Source of the DNA: Cladorrhinum sp. PSN259
Lineage: Eukaryota > Ascomycota > Sordariomycetes > Sordariales > Podosporaceae
Direction: 5' to 3'
NCBI GenBank assembly: GCA_033725935.1
Contig: MU867071.1
Location: 106,992 to 170,991 of the forward strand
DNA length: 64,000 nucleotides
Made by a program: the position numbers and the translations under genes. The stretch's first letter is position 1. Each line of letters opens with the position of its first letter. Of this stretch, positions 22,275 to 34,226 are shown piece by piece. The notes beneath the pieces were generated by a model. The model ran no database searches, was not told the DNA's origin, and saw only the letters and a list, made by a program, of their open reading frames with translations.

Positions 22275-25200
22275 TTTGGAAGAGAATTGTTTGACTGGGA
22301 ACGTTTGGTAGAATATGTGTTTGTTGTCCAAGGGAGAGAATTATTAGAATTAGCGCCCCCTGGGGGGAGGAGGAAAGGGCGGAACAGGCGGAGTGATGTG
22401 GTTTTTTTTTTCTCGGCGGCGGCGGATACGTTGTGTCGTCGTTATTGCATGCGCATATTTCGTTGTCTTTTTGCTGATTAAAAGAAACTCCTTCTAGAAA
22501 ATTAAAACCAAAAAAAATAGACGTGAATATCTCGTCGATTTCGTAGTTGGCCGATCTCGCTAGTGTCTGTCGTCACCGTCTTCGTCTCGCTCGCTCTCTC
22601 TCTCTCTGTCTCTTGCGTCGTTGATCGGTGTGAGTCGGCTAGCGAGGGCGGGAGGAGCGGAGCTTCTCGCTTGTCGTTCGGTTTTGTTCGAAAACGGAAG
22701 AGGAGACAACCACAACCACACGCAGATAAATCCCGAGGAATACTCGGTTTCGGTTGACGGGAATGACGAGGAGGACGAGTGAGGAAAAGAGGATAAAGGA
22801 CGGCGGTTTAGTAGCGGTAACTTTGTTATGGGTGACGGTTGTGGCTAACCAAACTGCTGCTAGTCGACTTTAAAAGCGAAAAAAGCAAAAAAGATGGCAT
22901 GACGGTGGGGCGTTTCTACCCTTTTGAAAAAAGGACCTCCTTCATATCCCCATGCAAGACGGATGCGAGAGATGCATTGGTAACCGCCAGGTGAAATAAC
23001 GCCAAGCGATTTAACCCCGTCGACCGGGATTTGCTTGGCCTTATTCGGTATGTATCTTACGGTAATAATACAAAAGTCCGATCACCGATCATAGGCAAGT
23101 ATTCTCAATCAATCAAAGAAACTCTTCGACATGTCTCTCTGTCACGCGGTCTGCGGGTGACACTGCAAACTGCATATTTCACATTTCCTGCAGATTCCCA
23201 TGCGAAGCGACAAGGTCCTTTGAGTTCCAGGGTATCCGCTGTTTGGTGACTTATGCACCCCTACAGATGCATCACGGTATCGTCAGTTTCAATTTCTCAC
23301 AAGTACCGTAGTGGGGATAATTCACTGCCATTTTGTCAGAGTGTCATCCTCGCTTCTTATTTATAATCATTCCAGGTTATCTTGAGCCTCTCTTGGTGGC
23401 ATGCTGCCTAACCACCAGCCAAATCACTAGATACTTGTAGAAAGTAAAAGCTGTGCAACATTCACCCCGCTTTCACAGCCGCCCGTCCCTTCCGCCTCTT
23501 TTGGCTTCTTGGGTTGTGGTTTCACGGTTTCACCACGGACGATCCGTCCTATCCGACCGATTGAACCTTGAGGGGTCCGTGCCTCTTTTTTTCCTAACAT
23601 CGATCCCCAACCCTCGCATCGCCTCTGTGAGATGAGAGGAAATGGCAAAGGCGGCGTGTTATGTGATTGTGCCTCTCGCTTGGTCTCCTCGAACAGCCCC
23701 CTCAATCAAATCAAACCCAACGAAGGAATATGCCTAGAAAGGCATGGGAAGGCGCGGCGGGGTGGTGGTGCATTGCAAATAGATTGAGGCAGAAAGAAAG
23801 AATGACTCGGATTACCAATGCTAGCGGATTTTCACGTCAAAACTGTTTTGCATACGTAGATCCGGCTGCTTTTTTTCTCCCTCGTTCGATCGATGATGAT
23901 CATCTGCATCAATCTTAGCGACCACACATCCACATCACCACCCAGAACCCACGCGGGCATCGGCGGGACGGGCAGACCTCGGGGTCCCAGACTGCGCCGC
24001 AATTCCATCTGCCGCAGCAGGCAAGCAAGTTTCGGGAAATGCAAACCTCCCGCTTTGTTTTCGCGAGGATTGAAATTTCAGAACAATACCTACGTTCCCA
24101 ATTTCTTTGTTGTAGGGGATTTTTTAACCTGGGGTCATTTTTGTAAGAGTAAGGTACGGTATTCAAATCGGCTTGGATCCAGCACCCCGGTTTAGTGCAT
24201 GAATCCGGTGGATACATGGATACCAGCAGAGATGCAAACCATGGCAAGCGCCGCCGCTCAAGACTAACAAATTGTTCCCGTTTAAGGTATTTTCACACCG
24301 TCACATTTGTTTATACCTGAATCTGCTATATGCGTGCTTACTCTGCAGTTGTCAGAAGAGTGAGGCGACGGAAGCCAATCAGTGCTCACACCGTCTCTGA
24401 CACAGGGCTGGGATGAATCTTACCGTTTTTAATATACACCCTGACAATGACAGCGAACAAACACACGGTTCGTTGGTCGGGTTACAAGGTCCCTCTTGGC
24501 ATGGCACATCGCCATAGGGGTCCCTGTCAAATGTTGAATTTGAAATGAGCACAGTGAGTGAGGTGAGAGTGACGAGAGGCCGCCCGCCAATCGTCCTTTG
24601 CCCTATGAAGTAAAATTGAACCAAAAAGCTTTTTCTTCAATGGTTCGGTGACAGTGACAGTAGTGCAAACTCCACACCTCCCGCCTCTTGAATTTTTTCC
24701 TTTACGCGGAGACATTCGGAGACAACCGATGGTCCTTTATATCCATCACGAAATTGCTATGCCCGACCGTCAGGAGGACGGGAGTTATTAGTGATGCAGG
24801 TATGGGGGCCATACCGTACCCCGAGTGACCTATGAAAGAGAGCCTTACAGTTCTGACTGCACCGCCGGTATGCCCGGGAATACGCGAAGGACTTTTGATA
24901 CCCAAGAAAGCCTGTTTGTTCGGGCAGGTCTACTGATCTCCAGGAGAAAGGCTTACTGCCCAGGATCTTCAACAATCAACCCCTTTTCCATTCCGTGCCT
25001 TGACATCGACCTGTCCATCAAAAAGTATCACGGTCGCACTCAACCAAACATCTAGACATTCAACAACTGTATCGCAAATTCAATAAAATACATGTAGTGT
25101 AAATCCTCATCTCCGACCGAACCAGGATTTCTTCCAATCAATGCAAAGTCCAGAAGTACTTGTAACCAAAAAAAAAAAAAAACGGTGTCTGGTTTTCACT

Positions 25201-26995
25201 CTTAAGAAACCTTGAACCTGTCGGCAACTTTCTCGTTCGTTCGGGGTTCGGGCCATTCAAATCGGGCGGTCTCAAGTGTCCGAGAATTCCGGGGTATCCC
25301 TGGTCCGCGTGTCACCGCACACGCGCGTATGCTCTTTTCTGTCAGCAAGGGGGCTCAATCCCTTTTTCAGCCCGTGCTTGTCGCGTGGAAGGAAAGTGAT
25401 TCGATTGGTTGACGTTGACGAAGCGAGAGACAAATGCCTTGACCAGTCAAAACGTTCTGACTTGACCCTTCTATAGATAGAGGGGGTGGCCATGTGATGA
25501 ATTTAGTGTAGTTGTTGGATTACATGTCAGAATGATATCACGAGACGAGCGTTGTTATCTATACAATGCTTTTTTTTAATTGATGTAAGGCGGGTTTTTG
25601 TCAGCAAAGAACGATACTCATTTTCTCATTCAATGTAGAACCTGTCTACATGTTGGTGACCGGTAGATCTGCTCCTTCCCAAATATACGGAACCCGTCGG
25701 GAAGCGCGGATGACATCCTACTGCGACTTCCCCTCAGTCTCACCCACCCACGCCCCTCATCAAGAAACTTAAGCTTATATTCCAACTCAACTACATCATC
25801 CAAAGAATTTTGTTTTTTTTTCCAGACTTCTAGAACTGGGAACTGCCTTACCCTTTTCTCCGTTACCCCAATACCCGCTAGTTCAACCGAACCGAAACCG
25901 AGACACATAATCCATCTTGGAGTTACAGTATTAAAAACAGAGCCACACATGCCGCGTCATTCCCAGACCAACCGCGCTTAATTACGTAGTCTATCTACCC
26001 AGCCAGCCCAGATGTGGGGAAGAAGGTAGGTATGCCAGGGTAATAAAATAAACCAGACAGATAGATATATGGATCATCGATCTTCACTGCCAACTGTAAT
26101 CTGCGTGTGACAGGGCAAGACATGTGGGAGAAGTACCTTTGCTATCCGGATCTTCGTTACGGAAGTACTTGACACGTGAATGTGGGAATCTTGCAAGTGT
26201 AGATCGCGGGGAGAGATAGATAGATGGGGGAGATGGGGTTAAGCTTAATATGCCACACTTTTTTGTATAGGTACAGCATGATAGACTCTTGCAGGGATAT
26301 TTTTTTTACCTCTATATCAGAATGATGATAACACAGGACATGGGAGAAAAATCATCCTTCTCAGGGGACAAAAAAACAAATCCATAAACCCAACCTCACA
26401 GGTTCAAAAAAAAAAAACCATCGTGATCATGGAACCTGCACCCTTATATACAAATAAGAACAAGGAGAATATCCCTAACCGTCTTCCTTCCCTTCTACAG
26501 TCTAGAGAAGACAACAACAAAAGACAGAAAAGTCAAGCAAAAAGATACGCAAAAATTCTCTCAACTGGATAACAAGCCGTTGTATGAATCCGCTTCTTTG
26601 TCATGTAGATAGACCAAATCGGATACTTCTATACGAAGTGTAAAAAAAAAAATCCTAAAAAAGCCGAAAGCTGACTGACAACAACAGCAGTAGCACTACA
26701 TACCAAAACCAAACGGATACCCAACCAAAACAAGACTAAAAAACAAAAACCACATCTGGATATCTTAAAGTCCGCCCTATATCAAGCATTGTAAACTAAA
26801 CCCCGGAAATACAAACAAAAAAAGCCGATCAAACAGTTCCGTGCCAATGAAAAGGGTAGGGGAAAAAAGGGGTGAGCAGATTGAGAAACAACCAAAAACT
26901 GCTAAACATCGTCCCAATAAAAAACAGCAGCCGTCCCAATTAACTCATATCCCTCATCACGGATATTTACTCTCCCTCCTCCCCTTTGACTTGTA
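22275..26995. other. 4.7 kb gene desert between AUR1 and the CaM kinase
   Basis: Only the AUR1 leader (to about 22860, with CT runs and many CG dinucleotides) and the A-rich 3' flank of the kinase (from about 26350) can be assigned. Between them are short unconnected frames, several homopolymer runs and a few tetranucleotide stretches such as GATA near 26215-26225. I see no protein similarity, tRNA, terminal repeats or tandem array. A long non-coding RNA or lost genes are possible but unsupported. Confidence 0.5.
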
Positions 26996-28477
26996 TCATC
27001 TCTGCCGCCCACCCAACCCATTCCACAACCCCTTACTAGTCTCAACAACCCTATTTGCCTCGCTGCCCGGCCTCAAACTCGCCGGCACACCCTGAACATG
27101 AGCAGGCGGAACCGGAGGAGGTGAAGCCACACCACCCGAGGGCAAAGGAGCAGGAGCATCGTCCATCCTCACATCCCCTTCCAGATCTCCCGTCCCATCA
27201 TACCCACTATCCTTCCCTTGACTTGCCCCACCACCACCTCCGGAAGCATTCCCAGAACTGCTGCCCCCCACCGAAATCCCACTGTCATCCCTCCCATCCT
27301 GTCCTCCCACATTCTGTTGCTGATGATGCCCACCGTGCCCCTGATTTCTAGGAGGCTCCCTACTCCTCCCCCCATTCATGTACCCCTGCCCGGCGCCACC
27401 ACCCTCCCTCAGCTTATTAATAGCCCTAACCGTATCAATAGCAGCATGCAACGTCCGCCTGGCATTAAAGTTCTTCTTGACGTTCGGCAGCAGATTGGCC
27501 CCCTTATCTCCCATATCCCCGCCCTGTGCCCCTCCAGCAGTCTGCCTAGCCCACCCAGCAACGAAAGGATGCTGCAGCGCTTCGTGGGCGGTCATTCTCT
27601 TCGCGGGGTCAATAGTCAAACACCTCCTGATGAAATCCTTTGCGCTCTCGGAAACCCCGCGCCAGTATTCGAGCGGCGTAAAGCTGTAATCAGCGTTCAA
27701 GATAGCCTGCATCTCTTCAAAGTCGCTGTCCCGGTCGAATGGGGTATAGCCGCACAGCAAGAAATAAGTGATGACACCGAGCGCCCACAAATCAACAGGC
27801 TTCCCGTGCCCGGTCTTTTTGAATATCTCCGGGGCCATGTACCCCGGCGTTCCACAGGTGGTCGTCAAGACGTGGAACTGCTCCTCGTCCATTATTCTCG
27901 ACAGCCCAAAGTCGGCAATCAACAAGTCGGCGTTATCCTCTGGCGTTCTGAAAAGTAAATTCTCGGGTTTAAGATCGCGGTGGACGATCCCGTGGTCGTG
28001 TAGGTACGCAACAGCCGACAGCGTAGCGCGGATCAGGTCAGCTGCGTCGCTCTCGTAGTAGGATCCCTTCCTGCAGATGCGGTCGAATAACTCGCCGCCG
28101 AGAGCGAGGTCGGTGACGAGGTAGAGGTTGTTCATTGTTTCAAAGTAGTCGACCAGGGTCAGAATGTTCTGGTGACCCATACTGACTTTTTTGAGGACCG
28201 CTATTTCGTTTCGGACCTGGAGACGAAGCAAAGTTAGTACAAGCAAGAGAGAGTATGTTTTGAGCAGAAACAAAAAACATACCATGTGTTCCCGCCCAGC
28301 CATTAATCGCTTGTTGATTACTTTGGCGGCATAGTACCGTCCTGTATCAATGTGGACGCATTCCTTGACGACCGAGTATGAGCCCGCTCCGAGCGTCTTT
28401 CCGACTTTGTATCTGCACGGTTGGATCGCGGGCTGCGGCGGCCTGCCGTCAGGCTGGGATTGTGCGGTGGTGGCCAT
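26996..28477 (-). CDS. camk-2: Ca2+/calmodulin-dependent protein kinase (CaMK1 type)
   Basis: Exons 28477-28283 and 28216-26996 encode 471 aa. The kinase phosphorylates Ser/Thr targets in calcium signalling. It has the glycine loop LGAGSYSVV (29-37), Lys52 in AAKVINKR, catalytic Asp146 in HRDLKPEN, DFGLSR, and an activation loop TTTCGTPGYMAPE with the Thr that CaMK kinases phosphorylate. The autoinhibitory and calmodulin-binding segment is probably NVKKNFNARRTLHAAIDTVR, about 30 residues past the domain. A Gly/Gln/His/Pro-rich disordered tail follows. The 66-nt intron lies exactly between strand beta3 and helix alphaC; it is a multiple of three and free of stops, so it can be mistaken for coding. 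The symbol follows the Neurospora camk-2 gene as I remember its neighbourhood; the assignment to CaMK1 is firm, the paralogue number is not. Confidence 0.88.
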   Translation of the reverse strand: MATTAQSQPDGRPPQPAIQPCRYKVGKTLGAGSYSVVKECVHIDTGRYYAAKVINKRLMAGREHMVCFLFLLKTYSLLLVLTLLRLQVRNEIAVLKKVSMGHQNILTLVDYFETMNNLYLVTDLALGGELFDRICRKGSYYESDAADLIRATLSAVAYLHDHGIVHRDLKPENLLFRTPEDNADLLIADFGLSRIMDEEQFHVLTTTCGTPGYMAPEIFKKTGHGKPVDLWALGVITYFLLCGYTPFDRDSDFEEMQAILNADYSFTPLEYWRGVSESAKDFIRRCLTIDPAKRMTAHEALQHPFVAGWARQTAGGAQGGDMGDKGANLLPNVKKNFNARRTLHAAIDTVRAINKLREGGGAGQGYMNGGRSREPPRNQGHGGHHQQQNVGGQDGRDDSGISVGGSSSGNASGGGGGASQGKDSGYDGTGDLEGDVRMDDAPAPLPSGGVASPPPVPPAHVQGVPASLRPGSEANRVVETSKGLWNGLGGRQR

Positions 28478-29175
28478 TGTTGACGGTGAATGTCGGGTCG
28501 GCAGTTGTGGTAGTAGTGGTGGTGTCAAAGAAGCTTCCTCTTGTAATCAGGCTACCTCCTGATCATATGTAAGCCGATCGAACTGTATGTAGGTTTGTGT
28601 CGCACTCGCACTCGTTGATGCCCAGAGGGGAGATGGCCAGGTCCCAAACAGAATAACACAGCCTCTCTAGATTGCGAAAAAGGCAACAGAGGGAAAAAGA
28701 CTGAAAAATCGGGCAGCCAGCGCAGCCTTGTTTGAGGTGTGTTCTTTTTTTGCGAAATCAATAATCAGCCGCACCGCTCTCTCTCGCTCTCCCGCGCTCT
28801 CTGTCTGTCACTCGGCATTGATCGCAACCTGGGGGGACCAGACTTGGGGAGCACCACTTTCGCTGGATTCAGCTTGCCCCTCGTTCCTCGAACCAATGAA
28901 ACCGAACAAAGGTCCCACTTCCCCTCGTTTTAAACCAGGAACGGTAGGATCCACCTTCTACTTCTCATTGGTCCATTATAGATGTCCCCTTGGACCCCTT
29001 ATTGTTCCCTACCACCATATTCCATACGGCCTAGAATATCACACACGGCAACACCGAGAATGAGATGGTTGAAAAGCCCGTATATATAGTTTTCTGTCTT
29101 ATATCACGGTATCGGGTATCTTTTTTTGTTGTACCATGTAAATAAAAATCATTTGCAATTCATTCCTACAAGGTC
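28478..29175. promoter_or_regulatory. Kinase promoter and KRE33 3' flank
   Basis: The 698 bp between two minus-strand genes hold the kinase upstream region, with a CTCTCTCGCTCTCCCGCGCTC tract near 28778, and the KRE33 3' end. I see no further gene. Confidence 0.5.
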
Positions 29176-32100
29176 TTACCTCCTCTTCTCCTTCTTGGCC
29201 TTCTTCGACTTTGAATGCGCCTTCTCCCCATCGTCCTGCCCATCCACCTCAGCCTTACGCTTCGACTTTGACTTGACACTCACCACAACGTTCGACTTTC
29301 CGCCCTTGGTGGCTTTAAGCACACTATGCTCTGCCTCTTTCCATGCTACATCATCACCTTCAACTTCGTACCTGAAATCATTTCATCAGTATAAACGCCC
29401 CACACAAAAAGGCTTGGAGATATTCTTACTGGTCCAATGGCAGAGAATCAATCAACTCCCTCTGCTTCTTCCTCAACTCCTTCATAGCCTCATCTCCACC
29501 CTCCTCAAGCTCATCCTCCAGACTGGTCTGAAGAGGAACAAACTTGTCGTCTACAATCTCATCATCGTGAACACCAGAAGCATTCTCTCTGCTGACACCA
29601 ATCTTGCCCGCATCAGGCAACTCAGCAGCCATGGCGCCCGTCACGACCGAGTTCAGCTGAGTAGTAATTCTCCTCATGATCTTGATAAAGATGGCCAGAA
29701 TCTGCGAGCCTGGCAACGAGAGCTCATCAGCAATCTGGTCCACCTCCTTCCTCTGCACGCCAACAGCAAGCAGGATAGCCTGCTGCAAGCCGCTCAGCTT
29801 GATGCTGTTCTTCAACCGACCAGTAAAATAAAGCTGTGCGATAGTAGGCATCAGATCCAGGACCACATGGTAATCCAACAAGCCATTGGCATAAGACTCA
29901 AGACGCTTGAGATCAAATGGCGTAAGAAGGTTATCGATCTCAGCCTTGGTAAGGTCTGACGAGGATGCCGAAGTAGAAGGATCCAGCTGAGCACCGGCAT
30001 TGGCAGACTCCTCAATCGTCAAAGCCAAGATCGAGGGGAACTCTCTGAACTTGTATGACAGCAGGGACATGAACCGACGGTGGAAGTCACCAGCAAAGGC
30101 ACCAAGCCAGCTAGAATCGTTGCCATCCTGAAGAGGGCGCAACATGACGCAGGTATGCTCGCCAGTAAGGTCGTTCGCCGTTTGCCTCAGATAAACAGGG
30201 GCAAACTGTGCGCGCTTCCAGAACTTGTGCAGAGGTTGAGTCAAGCCGTAGCTCACACCAACGTAATCAAGTCTCTCTGGCCTACGCTCTGCCAACTTGG
30301 CAAACAGGGGAGGCAGCTCGTTCATATCGCGCACTTTAATGTCATCAAACAGACTGCCCTTTGCGAGCTCGCTGTCCGTGACTCTGGGAGCCCTCTTCTG
30401 AACCGACACCGCGTCTTCCGAAAGGTTGGCGAACTTGCCCTCGTAGTAGTTGGTGAGGAGCTCGATTGCCTTTGAGCCGTATCCCATAGAGATGTAATCT
30501 GGGTTAGTAGCAATGCGCACCACGCGAGCTCCAGAAAGAGAGGCGAACTCGTCATCCTGGAACTGCTGGCTGACCAACCACGGGATCAGATCACCAGCAG
30601 GCTGAGAACCTCTGCTCAAGCTGTTGAGGATGCTCTGTTTGCTAATCTTGCCTTCAAGTGAGACCTGAATGACGCACAGGGGCTCTGGCAAGCGGCCTTC
30701 CGAAATGGGACCAGTAAGAACAAACAACTCGTGAGCAGGGGCATCGCTCATGAGTTGAAGATCGTTGGGAGAGTTCTTGTAGTGACTGGCAACGTAGAGC
30801 GCCACCATCTGCTGGAGGAATCTCTCTGATACTGGGTGGAAGGAGAAGAGGGTGTCACGGTTGACGTGCAACAGCTCGCACTGCGAAGGATCTGGGCATC
30901 CCTGGGTACTCAGCTTCGACTTGGGAAGGGTGGCATCCAAGCAGAGGAGGGTGTTGAGCCACTTCTCTACATTATCGCCCTGAGCGTAACGGATGGGCTC
31001 TGAGAGAGTAATCTCCTTGAGTGACCGCCCTCCGACCGCCGTTGACTCCTTGGTTGCCTTTCCGCTCGACCGATCAACTTCCACCGCACCGGCCCCTGTA
31101 GGGTTAGCGCCGCTCATGGATTGCTCTCTGAGTTGCTTAATGAGCTTCAGAGACAGCGAACGACCCGTTCCTTCGTAACCACTGATGGTCGAGGCCATAA
31201 ATACGAGGTAAGGGCCCATAAGCTTCTTGACGAGAGGCAGAGGGATAGCTGCCGCCTCATCGATAATAACCAATTCAGCCTGTCCCAGGACGTGGCTGTC
31301 CTGAGGTCTAAAATATTGAATAGTCTGACGGTGATTCCTGTGGATGTTGACGCGGACGATAGCCTTGTTGAAATCGGGGTTGGTCGATTGGATAATGGAG
31401 TAGTCGGCGTGGTCCTTGTAGTCAAGAGCATCGAAACCCTTGAATACAAACTCGAAGAGTGTCTTCAAGTTTTCTGGAGAGGGAGATGTGATGAAGATAT
31501 TGCTGTATCCATATGCGACAGCTGCTGCGATCGCAATACCCATAGCTGCTGACTTTCCACGACCACGTCCGGCTGTAAGAGTGACTGTATTTCGGAGAGT
31601 CTTTTCGGCGATTGCATCGACGAAGGTAAGCAAGGCTTTGGCCTGATCGGTTGTGCGCGCAAGCTTGACGAGAGACCCGATTGGCTGTGTATCCTGGAGA
31701 GAGTCCTTGATCTTTTCCAGCTCCTGCTTCGGCTTGCTCGCAACATCGTCCTCCTCCGGTGGGGGGAGCGCCTTGACATTCTTTCCGCCCGAAATCGGGA
31801 GAACGTTGAGCTCGTCGTCAATGACCAGGCAGGATTCGCAGCTGCCGAGTGAGAGGATGAAACGCTCGTTGAATCTGGCAACAACATCTTCATGTGCTTC
31901 GGTTCTGTATCTGGAGTGAACGTCCATGGACATGGTGTAAAGCTGCTTCAGACTGTTCATGCCTTTTAGAAGGAGCACTACCAAACCTCCACCTTCAACC
32001 GTCTCAATTGTCCTTGCAAGAATATTGGGTGTGATGGCCTCGAAGTCCTGGAGAATACACATGCCATATGTGTTACCCAAAATCTTTTCGGTCTCTTTGT

Positions 32101-32425
32101 AGTATACATAACGAATGTCGTTCAAGGAGATGAAGAGCTCGAATGGATCCTCCGAGTTTGCTTCTCTTTGGCCGCGCTTGATTTCCTTCTTGATCTTGTT
32201 CTCACGCTTCTTTCTGTGCGAGGTAAATCCTAGAAGCTTGTTTTTGTATGCCCAGAGAACCGACTTGTTTTGCCTCACGTCCATGCTGGACATGATGTAG
32301 TAGAGGTGGACGATGGCATCCTTTGCGCGGTCGCCGACGACGACGACGAAGCTGCGCTTCTTCTCTTGGAGCCCATTTCGAATTAACGTTGGGATTCGGG
32401 AATCAACTACTTTCTGGGTCGTCAT
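29176..32425 (-). CDS. kre33: RNA cytidine acetyltransferase KRE33/NAT10
   Basis: Exons 32425-29430 and 29371-29176 encode 1063 aa, almost the length of yeast Kre33 (1056). The nucleolar enzyme uses ATP and acetyl-CoA to make N4-acetylcytidine in 18S rRNA and, with an adaptor, in tRNA, and is needed for small-subunit assembly. The order is canonical: DUF1726-type N-terminus (MTTQKVVDSRIPTLIRNG, then DRAKDAIVHLYYIMS), RecD-like helicase with Walker A GRGRGKSAA near residue 285 and Walker B VIIDEAAAIP near 386, GNAT domain with VVRIATNPDYISMGYGSKAI near 630-655, and a tRNA-binding-like C-terminal domain. The second exon supplies the lysine-rich tail (SKSKSKRKAEVDGQDD, KAKKEKRR), a nucleolar localisation signal. 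Another ribosome-biogenesis pair, RPA34.5 and GRC3, lies 20 kb away. Confidence 0.96.
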
Positions 32426-32670
32426 TTTGTCTCGAGCTTTGCTGGTTGTCGGCGGGCAATAATGGAGCGGGCCCCCAGAACCAAAAAATTATTATTGCGA
32501 AACCTGGAATCACAGGTGCGATGCAGGCGGGCGACCACTGGAAGCTCTCAATTATTTTTATTCTGCCGGGCGGTGAAGCTAATCTGGTTATCGGACCCAA
32601 GCTACTGCAAGCTGTTGCAAGGCCTGCAGGGGTCCCGATGTGTGTCGTTTTCTGGTTTTAGCGTTATGTA

Positions 32671-33362
32671 TCATTCGGAACCACCTTTTCGGCTCGCCTT
32701 CTTTGAGCTCTGGTACTTTTTGGCCTTTATTCTTGCCTCGTTGGCACTCTTTTTCCTGTTTCGAGGTCAATATAATTCACTTGCCAATCGAAATTATATA
32801 TATACTTACAATGCTTCGTGTTTCCGTTTCTTGTCTTCACTCGTCTCATTCGGCACCGTTCTCTGATACAACGCCTGGATTTCCTCAAACAATTTCTGGC
32901 GATTCTCATCTGTATTGGCCGTTCGACTACGCTCGGTTTGAGCTTGTATAGTGATGTGGTCGTTCCTCTTGGAATAATACTTGGACTCCCTAATTCCAGC
33001 ATGAAGCAGTTTGGGGAGACGGGACAGCAATTGTGACACTGGCCACACTGTGGTAGCTTTTGATTCTGTCCTGGCAAATGAGAGCGTCAATATGTTTGGG
33101 ATCACGGGGTGCAGCGGAACGATGGCACACACTTGTTCACATGTTGTCCTCCAGGCCCACTTGACCGAGAATATGAGGTGCTTCCTTCTGGAAGACTGTC
33201 AACTTGAAAAGATTGACGCCATTGACGGGCTTCGTCCAACTGGTCTTGGTCAAATGCTGCATCGTATGCTTGATGCTTTACGGAGCGCTGAGGTATTATT
33301 AGAAGTGATTCTTTCGGCGTTGTAAATGGCCGCAGTTTAAAGGCTTGAAATAGCCTCATCAT
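32671..33362 (-). CDS. pth4: Mitochondrial GGQ peptidyl-tRNA hydrolase, ICT1/Pth4 type
   Basis: Three exons (33362-33133, 33070-32810, 32755-32671) encode 191 aa. The family, related to class I release factors, hydrolyses peptidyl-tRNA on stalled mitochondrial ribosomes. Residues 1-35 (MMRLFQAFKLRPFTTPKES) look like a mitochondrial presequence. The catalytic loop SSGPGGQHVNKTESKATTVW spans the first splice junction; the GGQ is intact. The rest of the domain follows (LLSRLPKLLHAGIRESKYYS, TERSRTANTDENRQKLFEEI). The third exon adds the basic tail ending AKKYQSSKKASRKGGSE, typical of ICT1 and bacterial ArfB, which inserts in the empty mRNA channel. The second exon runs straight into a stop if the intron at 32756-32809 (GTAAGT donor) is missed. 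Its stop lies only 245 bp from the KRE33 start codon, on the same strand. Confidence 0.92.
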
Positions 33363-34226
33363 GGTGTACTTATACCTGAATGATTGCGATGACGAGAAGA
33401 CCGGTTCAAAAGCAAGGGATATTGAAGGTACCACAGAACTCAGTTCCTGATTGGCGGGATGCTTCTAGGTTCCCAGAACTTCAGATCAAAGTGGGGACTT
33501 TGTGCCAAGTCAAGAAAGTTAAACTGTGCAAATGTGGATTTGGTCGAGAAATTTCTTCTTCTTTTCATCGACACATCCTGGCACACTTGCATACCGGCTT
33601 TTTTTCCATCAACTGCTTCCGCGCATGGGCACTTGCCGCTTCTGATGCGAACTCTGCCAATTATCACGGTTGCCATTGAAAATCTCACACCTGCCGCCTA
33701 CATCGTCTGCCCTGTCACTGTCCCTTATCCCCAGTACCTGCCTGTGACACACTTTTTACGGTTTTAACCGAACTGCTCGCTCCCGTTGCTGATGGAACTC
33801 GTCGTGGTTCTTCTCCAAGCCTAGCAAGGATCTTTCGATTTAAACATTTCAACCTTCCATCCATCTCAGCTTTGGGTTCTACGGGGTACATCCATTACAT
33901 ACCACTCATCTACCCCTCTTCCTCCCTTCCACAATCCCACTTTCGGACCGGTTTCTCTTTCTTTTCGTCAAAACCCAGAACTCAACTCCGCCCACCCAAA
34001 GACTTGCCTGTAGGCAAAAGATAGGTCGTTGTGTTCCAGCAACACCACGCAGCAGCCTGGAAAGCGCGCATCTCCGCGTCTTGCAAGCAATTTTACTAAC
34101 CGTAAACATCATCGCCTCTTTCCCCCACGCTTTCCGCTTTTCACTCATCATCCATCGTCCAAGACAAGCCATCCATCCATACACATATCTACTCTCTTGA
34201 TTCCCGTCCTCGCCATCCGGCGCTTG
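33363..34226. promoter_or_regulatory. Divergent promoter between the ICT1-type gene and the Nab3-like gene
   Basis: An 864-bp intergenic region. Its right half is pyrimidine-rich and reads as the leader of the Nab3-like gene. The open frame running in phase into that gene from 34029 lacks an ATG before 34227, so I treat it as leader. No other feature is supported. Confidence 0.5.

Noticed and set aside
34029..34226. N-terminal extension of the Nab3-like protein
   Set aside because: The frame is open but has no ATG before 34227, and the sequence is a pyrimidine-rich leader.
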